A DNA stretch of 64,000 nucleotides, taken from NCBI RefSeq assembly GCF_947498515.1, contig NZ_CANMKO010000012.1, positions 1 to 64,000 of the forward strand, read 5' to 3'. Of the stretch, positions 44,265 to 52,447 are shown in pieces; position 1 is the first letter of the stretch, and each line of letters opens with the position of its first letter. Under the pieces are notes generated by a model that was not told where the DNA came from, did not search any database, and saw only the letters and a list, made by a program, of their open reading frames with translations. This DNA comes from an uncultured Pelagimonas sp. (GTDB lineage: Bacteria; Pseudomonadota; Alphaproteobacteria; Rhodobacterales; Rhodobacteraceae). The translations under genes and the position numbers were made by a program.

Positions 44265-44771
44265 ATGGTACAGGAAACAGGGATTTCAGCAACCGATCCC
44301 GATTGGTCACGCGAAAAGATTGACCGGTTTTGGGAGCCGGGCAAAAAGATGATCCGCGCCGTGCGTCGCTATCAAGCCGCGCGTCAAAAAGAGGGTGTCC
44401 TAGCCAAAATGTCGTCGAAATATTGGGTGGTCAACCATCTGTGGTGGTCGACAATCTGCCAATCGGAATTGCACCTGACCACCGAGTTCGACGGTGGGTT
44501 GCGGCTCACCCATCCAACTGGAATCATCATCCATCCCGAAAGCAAAATCGGCCCCAATTGCATGATCTTTCATCAGGTAACTTTGGCCGGACCGGTGACC
44601 CTTGGGGGTCATGTTGATGTCGGGGCAGGGGCTAAGTTGATTGGGCCGCTGACGGTGGGCGATCACGCGGTGATTGGCGCAAACGCCGTTGTGACAGGTG
44701 ATGTACCCGCCGGGGCCACCGTCGCAGGAATCCCGGCGCGGGTGATTTCTACCGCTCAATCGGGCGCGTAA
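44265..44771 (+). CDS. Serine acetyltransferase-like hexapeptide O-acetyltransferase
   Basis: 168 residues. Hexapeptide left-handed helix with repeats in LTHPTGIIIHPESKIGPNC, VTLGGHVDVGAGAKLIGP, LTVGDHAVIGANAVVTGD; His residues HPTG and HQV occupy the catalytic area. The short N-terminus lacks the helical trimer part of CysE, so this is more likely a sugar O-acetyltransferase in the locus. It is convergent with the pentapeptide gene, overlapping its end by 16 bases. Confidence 0.8.
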   Translation: MVQETGISATDPDWSREKIDRFWEPGKKMIRAVRRYQAARQKEGVLAKMSSKYWVVNHLWWSTICQSELHLTTEFDGGLRLTHPTGIIIHPESKIGPNCMIFHQVTLAGPVTLGGHVDVGAGAKLIGPLTVGDHAVIGANAVVTGDVPAGATVAGIPARVISTAQSGA

Positions 44772-45211
44772 ATCATCCCGCGCCGTCTTGGGTGAAACTC
44801 AGCTGGAAAGACCGTTTCATCATCGTAAAACGCGCCGACCATATTGGCTCGGTTCAAATTGGCCTTGGACAAGACCGCCCCCTGCAACCATGCGCCTTTT
44901 CCAAACGCATCGTGACCTAAGTCGGCGTTTCTCAAATCCGCGCCAACGAGCGACGACTCTCGTAGATTTGCGCCGCGCATATTAGCGTCAACCAAGCACG
45001 CCCCATCCAAATTGGCATTCCATAGGCTACCCCAATAAAGAACCGCCCCCTTTAGATTGCGGCCTTGCAGTTACGCTTGATAAAGATCGTGTCCCGACAA
45101 GTCGCACCCTTCCAAATCCTTGCCAGGATGCTGTTGAGGGATGCGGGCTGTGACCTCACCATCGGATTTTTGCACTTCAATCTTGAGCGGTCTGGGGTTT
45201 GCTTGTGTCAT
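44756..45211 (-). pseudogene. Pentapeptide-repeat protein with an in-frame stop
   Basis: From ATG 45211 the frame codes MTQANPRPLKIEVQKSDG and then pentapeptide repeats CDLSG, HDLYQ, then a TAA at 45073-45071, and the repeats continue in the same frame (LQGRNLKGAVLYW, ANLRE, SSLVG, ADLRN, ADLGH) to TGA 44756. No shift is needed: one base change at codon 47 explains it. ATG 45211 overlaps the GNAT stop (ATGA). Pentapeptide proteins fold into a four-sided beta-helix. This one is either inactivated, translated as two parts, or a sequence error. Confidence 0.75.
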
Positions 45212-45801
45212 TGTGCCGACCCCACTTGCCGTGAAAAGATGTCGATCTCATCGCTGCAAAGCGCGTCGTCACGCACAAATCCCGCCTTTTCCAGAACGCG
45301 TGCAGACGCCGGGTTGTTCACATCAACACCGCCCTGCAAGGTCATGACCGGCCCGTCGGTTAACGCCTCAACAAGCCCGATCACCATTTCCGAGGCATAT
45401 CCCTTGCCCCAGCTGGTTTCGCCAAACAAATAGCCAAGATGAAGTGGTTCGGTTTTCGGCGTATCCACCGGGCGGAACAGGAACATCAATCCTGCCAAAC
45501 CGGCGTTGTCCTGAACCAAAAATATCGCGGCACTTGCGTCGCGATCGGCGATCCAAGTCTTGATTGCATCGGGTCCGTCATCCAATTGGACGCGTTCAGG
45601 GAGATGGCGCAAAACTGGTTCGCTCAGCATAGCCAATAGATCCGCTTCAAGTTTGCGACGGGCGGATTTGTCTTCCAAGGTACCCCGCCACGAGGAAACC
45701 CAAAGCCGTGCAGTTTGAAACGGTTTCAAGCAGGTAAAACCGGCTGCTGTTGCGTCATGCACTTGCTTTTCTTGAGAAATATTCGGGGATTTGCTATTCA
45801 T
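45208..45801 (-). CDS. GNAT family N-acetyltransferase (RimJ/RimL-like)
   Basis: 197 residues from ATG 45801. RLWVSSWRGTLEDK, LGYLFGETSWGKGYASEMV (acetyl-CoA pyrophosphate-binding region) and GGVDVNNPASARVLEKAGF are typical of the RimJ-type subgroup. An in-frame start at 46029 would cross the divergent lipoprotein and is rejected. It ends at the ATGA start of the pentapeptide gene, so the two were probably one operon. Confidence 0.88.
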   Translation of the reverse strand: MNSKSPNISQEKQVHDATAAGFTCLKPFQTARLWVSSWRGTLEDKSARRKLEADLLAMLSEPVLRHLPERVQLDDGPDAIKTWIADRDASAAIFLVQDNAGLAGLMFLFRPVDTPKTEPLHLGYLFGETSWGKGYASEMVIGLVEALTDGPVMTLQGGVDVNNPASARVLEKAGFVRDDALCSDEIDIFSRQVGSAQ

Positions 45802-45828
45802 CGAGTCGTATCCGAAAGGGAGCGTGTT

Positions 45829-46287
45829 GTGAAAACTGTAGCATTTGCATTGCTGGCTGTCTTGTTGACGGGCTGTTCGGCTCAAGTTCAATACAAAGCC
45901 GGCGGAACACCAGCACAGCGAAACGCGGATTCCGCAAGCTGTAATCGCAGCGCAACGGCGGCCTATCCGGTGAACATCGTCACCCGCCGCACCCCGCGAT
46001 ACTACCGCCCCGGTTATCGTCATTGCCACAACGGCAAATGCCGCTCGACCGGCGGGTATTGGGAGGGCGGCGACGTCTATTCCGTCGACGTCAACAAATC
46101 ATCCCGCGCCCGCGCCTATTCGGCCTGTATGTCATCAACCGGCTATCAATCGGTCGAGCTTCCGTTTTGTACCGGCGAGACCCGGCAAAAAGTGGCGAGC
46201 AGCACCCAAAGCCGTTATCCGCAGCTCACCCAAGGGTCGTGTATCGTCAAGATGCAGGATGGAACCGTCAAGGTGTATAGCCCTTAA
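45829..46287 (+). CDS. Small lipoprotein
   Basis: 152 residues from a GTG at 45829 with AAAGGGA eight bases upstream. Signal VKTVAFALLAVLLTGC with lipobox LLTGC (Cys15), then Tyr/Arg/Ser-rich sequence with paired Cys. It is divergent from the GNAT gene with only 27 bases between the starts, so promoter elements must lie within or beyond the coding ends. It ends six bases before the converging GT4 stop. Function unknown; outer-membrane anchoring is likely from the lipobox. Confidence 0.75.
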   Translation: MKTVAFALLAVLLTGCSAQVQYKAGGTPAQRNADSASCNRSATAAYPVNIVTRRTPRYYRPGYRHCHNGKCRSTGGYWEGGDVYSVDVNKSSRARAYSACMSSTGYQSVELPFCTGETRQKVASSTQSRYPQLTQGSCIVKMQDGTVKVYSP

Positions 46288-46293
46288 ACCGGA

Positions 46294-47589
46294 TCAATAG
46301 CCCAAACCGGTAAGTGGTGCGCCCGAAAGAATCGCGTCATACACTTCTTTGGTTTTGCGGCCCTTTTGCGCCCAAGGATATCCTTCCTCTGCATAGGCTT
46401 GGGCCCGCGCGGCGGTAGTCGCCATGGCGGCGGGGTCGGTCACGCAATACTCCATCTCGGCTTTGAACCCGTCGACCAGCCCGTCGAAATCGGCCATCGG
46501 AACACAGGCCCCGCGCCCTTGACCGGCCAAATCGCCGGGAGCACCGTAGTCGGAGACCAGAACATGGTTGCCACAGGCCATGGATTCGATCACCACACCG
46601 GCCCCCAATTCGCGGATCGACGGAAAAACAAAGGCGTCTACCTCGCGCATCATATCGGCGACTTCGCCTTGGGTTTTGCGGCCATGCATGGTGATGCAAT
46701 CGCCCAGCCCATGTTCGTCAATCACTGCCTGCATCCGATCGCGGTCAGGGCCATCACCCACTACGTGAAGATGGTGCTGACGCAAGATGTCGGATTTGGC
46801 AAAGGCTTGAAGCGGCAGTTCCGGCAATTTGTACGGCACCAGCCGCCCGGCATATAGAAAGTGAATTTTCCCATCGGTGCTGCGGCTACCGGCGGGTTTC
46901 GCGCCGTTGGCATGGAATATTTCCGGATCAAATCCGATTTCAGGAAAGGATATGATCCGCGCGTCTTCAACGCGGGCCAGATCGTTGCGCGTATGGGAAA
47001 AGGCGCTTAGCACCGCCGCCGCATCATCATATGTTGAGCGCGCATAAGGCAGGTATTTGTAGAAATCCCGTAGCTTGCGCAGCTTTTCCTTTTCACGCGC
47101 CTGTTCAGCGGCAAAGGCAACGGGCCAATCGAGATTGCCGTTCAATGGCCCGATAACAAAGGGCTGTTTGACCTTGTGGGCCAACCAGCTTGGCAACGTG
47201 GGGGACATAGGGGTGATGCGGTGAACGATATCAAACTCACCCGATGTGAGTTGCGGTTTGAACCGTTTCCAAACCCCGTGTTCAAACGCCAAATACGGAA
47301 GGTAGTTGAAGATCATTGAGGTCGACCAACCCACCTCTTCGCCACCACGAATGACCCGCGCGGCCTTGAACATCGGCGAGGCGATCCATTCATTGTCGAT
47401 ATAGGCGATCTCAAATCCCGTTGGCCCGGCTTTTTCGATGTTTTCGCGGTTGCGCACATGGGTGGCCAAGGTGACATCGCACAGTTTGGCAATCTCTAGC
47501 GCATATTTATAGCCGACAATCGGAAGGCTGGGCCATTCCGGATTGCATTCATCCGCGACCAGCAGAACCTTGGGTTTACGTGTCATCAT
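46294..47589 (-). CDS. GT4 family glycosyltransferase
   Basis: 431 residues from ATG 47589 (MMTRKP; GAGG upstream). VLLVADECNPEWPSLPIVGYKYA at the N-terminus, FLYAGRLVPYKLPELPLQA and FPSIRELGAGVVIESMACGN with Glu-x7-Glu. GT-B retaining transferase, probably adding a repeat-unit sugar. It follows the Wzy-like gene by nine bases in the same operon. Confidence 0.88.
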   Translation of the reverse strand: MMTRKPKVLLVADECNPEWPSLPIVGYKYALEIAKLCDVTLATHVRNRENIEKAGPTGFEIAYIDNEWIASPMFKAARVIRGGEEVGWSTSMIFNYLPYLAFEHGVWKRFKPQLTSGEFDIVHRITPMSPTLPSWLAHKVKQPFVIGPLNGNLDWPVAFAAEQAREKEKLRKLRDFYKYLPYARSTYDDAAAVLSAFSHTRNDLARVEDARIISFPEIGFDPEIFHANGAKPAGSRSTDGKIHFLYAGRLVPYKLPELPLQAFAKSDILRQHHLHVVGDGPDRDRMQAVIDEHGLGDCITMHGRKTQGEVADMMREVDAFVFPSIRELGAGVVIESMACGNHVLVSDYGAPGDLAGQGRGACVPMADFDGLVDGFKAEMEYCVTDPAAMATTAARAQAYAEEGYPWAQKGRKTKEVYDAILSGAPLTGLGY

Positions 47590-47597
47590 TGTCCTCG

Positions 47598-48992
47598 TCA
47601 CATCACTGACTGCCATTTAAGCGTCGCGTTATATTTGGTGAGTTTCAGCCTCTCGGCCCGTAGTTTTTCGGCGTATCCGGTCAAGGCCCCAACAAGCATC
47701 CAAGTTAGCGGCGTTAGTGTCGCGTTTGGGATCATGTCCAGCGCGTTAATGGCCAGCAAAAGGCTAAGTGGGCCGACATAAGGCGATACCTCGCGATTGC
47801 CAGCCATGGCTAGTTCGCGACCCAAAAGCAGCAAAGGCAGCAGCAGCAAGCCGAATTCGGCAATAAACCCGACCCACCCATAAACGCCAATTACGATGAT
47901 CCAACGCCCGTCAGTCACCGTTAGAATATTGCCGTTCACCGGGTCCAAAATGTGGTTTCGGCCAAAACTACCCCAGCCAAAGGTCGGTTTTTGGTAGGCG
48001 CGTTCCAAAAGTGTGTTTTCGTTGTCAAACCGGAACTCCAAACTCCCGGCTCGTTGCGGGTCGATCGCGGCAGCTTGGGCCAATAGTCGGTCCTGCGGGA
48101 TCAAATCGGCCCCTTTAAGGATCGGATAGGCAAGCGCAATCGAACCGATCACAATCGCAACGCGCAACTGGGCTTTGGAGCTAAGTAAGACCACCATCGG
48201 CACAAGCATGAGCATGAACAAAAGCGAGCCAAGCGATTTGGCCAGCACCAAAATGGCGGTCAGATAAAGCGCTGCCAAGAGCAGTTTAAACCGCGGCCCC
48301 TTTTCGTAGCGCCAGAGCGCATAGGCCGACACCACCGCCGTCATGGTAAAGAAGGCAACCCAAAGCCCGTGATACAAGAACACAACCGGGCGATATCCAC
48401 CAGCGCGCAAAGATTGGCCAAAGAGGTGTTGGTAATAGCCATAAACCCAAAGATTAAGCTGAGGTGACAGGCGAATTTCGATCAGCATCAATAGGGAATA
48501 GACCAATCCGCCAATCATCGTGGCCCATAGGATTTCCTTTTGGGATCCGCCGCCGGCCAAATGCTGCCGCGCCATAAGGAACGGAACAATCAGCAGAAAT
48601 TGCTCGATGGGCAAGGCCAGAGCGTGTTTGAGGTTGTGACCCTCAACCCCGACCTGACCGAAAAAGACCGGTTCCTCGTTGGTGAGAACCGTGGCAATCG
48701 GTGAAAATACAAACAGCAATAGCAAGACCTTGCCGAGCATGCTTTGCGGCAAAATTGGGCCGTCATACCCATAGCGCCAAAGCGCCACCATAAAGGCCAT
48801 CAATGCCGGGATGTTGTGCTTGTTCAGCGGCGGCATAAGCGGCAGGTCAAAAACCGCCGGGTATTCAGGCAAAAATAGATAGCCAAGCATCAAGGCCCAG
48901 ATGAGCGCACGATCGGCCCGCAGCCGCCCATAAAGGGCGACCACCACCACTGGAAATACAGCCAGTGCCAGAAAGGCAATCGGGTTGGGCAT
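47598..48992 (-). CDS. Wzy-like O-antigen/EPS polymerase or ligase family membrane protein
   Basis: 464 residues with about eleven hydrophobic segments. The long periplasmic loop near the second half (RLLAQAAAIDPQRAGSLEFRFDNENTLLERAYQKPTFGWGSFG) carries the FGWG-type motif of the O-antigen ligase/polymerase family. With Wzx- and Wzz-like proteins in the locus a polymerase role is more likely than WaaL. The gene is first of a pair with the GT4 gene. Confidence 0.8.
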   Translation of the reverse strand: MPNPIAFLALAVFPVVVVALYGRLRADRALIWALMLGYLFLPEYPAVFDLPLMPPLNKHNIPALMAFMVALWRYGYDGPILPQSMLGKVLLLLFVFSPIATVLTNEEPVFFGQVGVEGHNLKHALALPIEQFLLIVPFLMARQHLAGGGSQKEILWATMIGGLVYSLLMLIEIRLSPQLNLWVYGYYQHLFGQSLRAGGYRPVVFLYHGLWVAFFTMTAVVSAYALWRYEKGPRFKLLLAALYLTAILVLAKSLGSLLFMLMLVPMVVLLSSKAQLRVAIVIGSIALAYPILKGADLIPQDRLLAQAAAIDPQRAGSLEFRFDNENTLLERAYQKPTFGWGSFGRNHILDPVNGNILTVTDGRWIIVIGVYGWVGFIAEFGLLLLPLLLLGRELAMAGNREVSPYVGPLSLLLAINALDMIPNATLTPLTWMLVGALTGYAEKLRAERLKLTKYNATLKWQSVM

Positions 48993-49094
48993 CTTTTAGA
49001 ATCATCCCGTGTCGGTGCCCCCAATGGGCCCCGTATTTGCGTCATTCTACCAGTCACAAAAGGCCAAGTCGCGACAGCATTGGTACGAAATCGT

Positions 49095-49112
49095 GAAACT
49101 CGAAACAGTTTC
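49095..49112. repeat. Perfect 6-bp palindrome in the 49.0-49.2 kb intergenic region
   Basis: GAAACT, CGAAAC, AGTTTC in the 231-base gap between the divergent Wzy-like and GT4-like genes. It may be an operator for either. No other element is clear in this gap. Confidence 0.25.
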
Positions 49113-49223
49113 TTGAAAGGGTGCCTATTGTCCGCAAAACCCCTGAAAAACTTGGTAAACGTGCCCAAGTCCCGCCAGAAACATGCCTCAGAAAGGAGTG
49201 GGACACGAAAATGGGGCAACATC

Positions 49224-50327
49224 ATGGCGGCAAAGGACATGCACATCGCGGTTTTATGCGATCGCACACCAAACGAACATCCAAGCCTAGGCCGTGCCAA
49301 GCTTCAGATGGTCACGGCGTTGCGTGATTTTGCCGGTCAGGTCACAGAATTTGCGCCACTACCATCGCGGGGGCGTATTCCACATGCCACTGTCGATGCG
49401 CTTTCGACACAGATCACAAATGGCGGCTATGACGTCGTTTTGTCTGTGTTTTCGATGCTTCCAACGCACAAACTGGCGATTCCGCAAACTATAGTCCAAG
49501 GGGCGATCCCTTATGCGGTCCGCGGCGTGCCTGCCCGCTCAACCGGGCGCGGTAAAATGGAATTTGACGTTTTTAACCGTCCAATGGCGCGGTGGCTTGC
49601 TCATCGTGATGCAACAACGTTGCGCCAACTTGATATGGTCCTCTGGCCCACGGACGTTTTGCAGGAGGGGGCGGTCAAGCAATACCAACTTAATCGCGCA
49701 AGTTCTCACTTGGTGCCTTTGGGTGGACATTGCGATTGCCTCGGGCAAGGTCGCGCTCGGTTGATTTCCCACGTTGCGCCCATCCATCTTTTATTCGTTG
49801 GCGAGGATTGGCTTTCCGAAGGCGGCGCGATTGCCTTTGAAACGCTGCAAGTCCTCCGGCGTTTAGGTATTGATGCTCGGCTGACCGTCATCGGGTGCCT
49901 TCCTCCTGACAAACACGTCAATGACTGGGTCACTGTACATCCGTTTTTGAACTTATCCGTACCAGATGAGCAGGCCGCCTATTGTGCCGCACTTGAACGG
50001 GCTCATTTTCTTATCCGACCGGTGTCGGATAGTTTTGGGTTCTCGGTTTGTGATGCGTCTGCCTGTGGTTTGCCGACATTGTGTTGTCAGGCAGGGCAAA
50101 CGCCAGTTCAGGAAAACATCAACGGCCATATCCTTCCTATCCGGAGCGGTGCTGAACAGTACTCAAATTGGGTGCGGTCTTATCTTGATTCTCCGGGGGC
50201 CTATGTGGCCCTTAGTCGGCGTTGTCAGGATGAGTCCAAGGAACGATTGACCTGGTCGTCATGGGGGGCCAAGGCTTCGCAGATTCTTGGCGCAGGCGTT
50301 GGCGCAAAGCGAAACCTTGTCGGATAA
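49224..50327 (+). CDS. GT4-like glycosyltransferase with Asp-x7-Asp in place of Glu-x7-Glu
   Basis: 367 residues from ATG 49224 (GGGG upstream; longer in-frame starts from 49080 give an atypical N-terminus). The GT-B C-terminal part is recognisable in HLLFVGEDWLSEGGA, VTVHPFLNLSVP and DSFGFSVCDASACGLP, where both acidic positions of the usual Glu-x7-Glu are Asp. The first is at the place that contacts the donor. It may be a diverged transferase. It stands alone at the right edge of the polysaccharide locus. Confidence 0.7.
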   Translation: MAAKDMHIAVLCDRTPNEHPSLGRAKLQMVTALRDFAGQVTEFAPLPSRGRIPHATVDALSTQITNGGYDVVLSVFSMLPTHKLAIPQTIVQGAIPYAVRGVPARSTGRGKMEFDVFNRPMARWLAHRDATTLRQLDMVLWPTDVLQEGAVKQYQLNRASSHLVPLGGHCDCLGQGRARLISHVAPIHLLFVGEDWLSEGGAIAFETLQVLRRLGIDARLTVIGCLPPDKHVNDWVTVHPFLNLSVPDEQAAYCAALERAHFLIRPVSDSFGFSVCDASACGLPTLCCQAGQTPVQENINGHILPIRSGAEQYSNWVRSYLDSPGAYVALSRRCQDESKERLTWSSWGAKASQILGAGVGAKRNLVG

Positions 50328-50470
50328 TCCACATTTTCCATCGATTTTGACGTTTTGACCGCCCAAATCACAGGTTTTTGATGAGTTATTAGGCACTGAA
50401 TTAGCGTGTCGAAAACACCGCATCTGCCGATTATTACTGAAAAATGAGACCAGAAGTATCATTTAGAAAA

Positions 50471-50510
50471 ACCTATTGGCACTATATCAAGTTCCATTTT
50501 GGACCTATTG
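50471..50510 (+). promoter_or_regulatory. Direct repeat ACCTATTG upstream of xsc
   Basis: ACCTATTG at 50471-50478 and again at 50503-50510, 32 bases start to start, about three helical turns, with TATATC between. They lie 80-120 bases before ATG 50590. The form suits an activator or repressor binding on one DNA face. The remainder of the 262-base gap is AT-rich with nothing more recognisable. Confidence 0.35.
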
Positions 50511-50589
50511 AGCCACCTCTACCAAGACTACGATGGCTTCAAATCGCGCCGGCCCATTTGGTCGGCGTCCTTTCTTGGGAGACGCACAC

Positions 50590-52359
50590 ATGAAAATGAC
50601 CACCGAAGAAGCCTTTGTGAAGGTCCTGCAACGCCACGGCATCGAACATGCTTTTGGTATTATCGGATCGGCGATGATGCCTATCTCGGATCTGTTCCCC
50701 AAAGCGGGCATTAACTTCTGGGATTGCGCCCACGAAGGATCCGGTGGTTTCATGTCTGATGGCTACACACGTGTCACCGGCAAGATGTCGATGATGATCG
50801 CTCAAAACGGCCCCGGCATCACCAACTTTGTGACCGCCGTAAAAACCGCTTACTGGAACCACACGCCCTTGCTGCTCGTGACTCCTCAGGCCGCGAACAA
50901 AACCATCGGTCAGGGTGGCTTTCAGGAAATGGAACAGATGCGCATGTTTGCGGATTGTGTTGCTTATCAGGAAGAAGTGCGTGACCCATCCCGTGTTGCC
51001 GAGGTTCTGACCCGTGTGATTGCTCAGGCCAAACGTGCCTCGGCCCCAGCGCAGCTTAACATCCCGCGCGACATGTGGACCCAGATCATCGACATCGAAA
51101 TCCCCGAGCCAATCGAGTTCGAGCGTTCTTCGGGTGGCGCGTCTTCTGTAACCGCAGCGGCCGCACTTTTGTCCGAAGCCAAGAACCCAGTTATCCTGAA
51201 CGGTGCCGGTGTTGTTCTGTCTGACGGTGGGATCGATGCGTCGATCAAACTGGCCGAACGTCTCGACGCGCCTGTTTGCGTTGGCTACCAGCACAACGAT
51301 GCCTTCCCCGGCAATCACCCACTCTTTGCAGGTCCGCTTGGTTATAACGGCTCCAAAGCTGGTATGCAGTTGATCAAAGAGGCCGATGTTGTCTTGTGCC
51401 TTGGCACCCGTTTGAACCCGTTCTCAACCTTGCCGGGCTATGGCATGGAATACTGGCCCGCTGATGCGAAAATCATTCAGGTCGACATCAACCCGGACCG
51501 CATTGGCCTGACCAAAAAGGTCTCGGTTGGTATTGTGGGTGACGCTGCCAAAGTGGCGGATGGTATCCTTGGTCAACTGTCTGACACCGCTGGTGATACA
51601 GGCCGTCAGGCGCGTCGTGACGACATCGCTCAAAAGAAATCGGCATGGGCGCAGGAACTGACCTCGATGACCCACGAGGACGACGATCCCGGCACCAGCT
51701 GGAACGAGCGTGCCCGCGCAGACAAGCCCGAGTGGATGTCGCCGCGTATGGCGTGGCGTGCGATCCAACAGGCGCTTCCCAAAGAGGCGATCATTTCGTC
51801 TGATATCGGCAACAACTGTGCCATCGGCAACGCCTATCCTTCGTTTGAAGAGGGGCGCAAATACTTGGCTCCGGGTCTGTTCGGTCCTTGTGGCTATGGT
51901 CTTCCCGCCATTGTTGGCGCGAAAATCGGTCAACCCGACGTGCCGGTTGTTGGGTTCTCGGGTGACGGTGCCTTTGGCATCGCGGTGAACGAATTGACGG
52001 CGATTGGTCGTGGCGAATGGCCTCCGATCACGCATATCGTGTTCCGCAACTACCAGTGGGGTGCCGAAAAGCGGAACTCGACTCTGTGGTTCGACGACAA
52101 CTTTGTTGGCACCGAGCTGGACGAACAAGTGTCCTACGCTGGCATCGCCAAGGCTTGTGGCCTGCAAGGCGTCATTGCCCGCACCATGGATGAGCTGACC
52201 GCCGCACTTAACAAAGCGATCGAAGATCAGAAGAACGGCAAAACCACTCTGATCGAAGCCATGATCAACCAAGAGCTGGGTGAACCCTTCCGCCGCGACG
52301 CGATGAAAAAGCCCGTCGCCGTGGCCGGTATCTCGGCCGACGACATGGTGCGTCAGTAA
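50590..52359 (+). CDS. xsc: Sulfoacetaldehyde acetyltransferase
   Basis: 589 residues from ATG 50590 (GGGAGA upstream), the usual Xsc length. It converts sulfoacetaldehyde and phosphate to acetyl phosphate and sulfite, using thiamine diphosphate. Seen: MKMTTEEAFVKVLQRHGIEH, NGPGITNFVTA, and the ThDP motif GDGAFGIAVNEL ... NYQWGAEKRN. It is the key enzyme of taurine and isethionate breakdown. Codon choice appears more regular than in its neighbours, consistent with high expression. It is followed by two hairpins and pta. The rest of a taurine pathway is not in the window. Confidence 0.97.
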   Translation: MKMTTEEAFVKVLQRHGIEHAFGIIGSAMMPISDLFPKAGINFWDCAHEGSGGFMSDGYTRVTGKMSMMIAQNGPGITNFVTAVKTAYWNHTPLLLVTPQAANKTIGQGGFQEMEQMRMFADCVAYQEEVRDPSRVAEVLTRVIAQAKRASAPAQLNIPRDMWTQIIDIEIPEPIEFERSSGGASSVTAAAALLSEAKNPVILNGAGVVLSDGGIDASIKLAERLDAPVCVGYQHNDAFPGNHPLFAGPLGYNGSKAGMQLIKEADVVLCLGTRLNPFSTLPGYGMEYWPADAKIIQVDINPDRIGLTKKVSVGIVGDAAKVADGILGQLSDTAGDTGRQARRDDIAQKKSAWAQELTSMTHEDDDPGTSWNERARADKPEWMSPRMAWRAIQQALPKEAIISSDIGNNCAIGNAYPSFEEGRKYLAPGLFGPCGYGLPAIVGAKIGQPDVPVVGFSGDGAFGIAVNELTAIGRGEWPPITHIVFRNYQWGAEKRNSTLWFDDNFVGTELDEQVSYAGIAKACGLQGVIARTMDELTAALNKAIEDQKNGKTTLIEAMINQELGEPFRRDAMKKPVAVAGISADDMVRQ

Positions 52360-52370
52360 TCTGACCAATG

Positions 52371-52398
52371 GGTCACCCCGAGATGCCTTGGGGTGACC
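52371..52398 (+). terminator. Strong hairpin between xsc and pta
   Basis: GGTCACCCC (52371-52379) and GGGGTGACC (52390-52398) form a perfect 9-bp stem, ten-base loop, followed by ACGTTTTC. It starts 11 bases after the xsc stop. Because pta follows 50 bases later it probably acts as a partial terminator or an RNA 3' stabiliser. Confidence 0.6.
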
Positions 52399-52405
52399 AC
52401 GTTTT

Positions 52406-52422
52406 CTGCCGGGTTCCGGCAG
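52406..52422 (+). repeat. Second hairpin in the xsc-pta gap
   Basis: CTGCCGG, GTT, CCGGCAG: a perfect 7-bp stem with a 3-base loop directly after the T run of the first hairpin, 25 bases before the pta start. Confidence 0.5.
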
Positions 52423-52447
52423 CCCGGCCAATTTGGGAGGAGCGGCC

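Noticed and set aside
44265-44771. Calling this gene cysE for cysteine synthesis
   Set aside because: It lacks the N-terminal helical region of CysE and lies in a polysaccharide locus; a sugar O-acetyltransferase is more likely.
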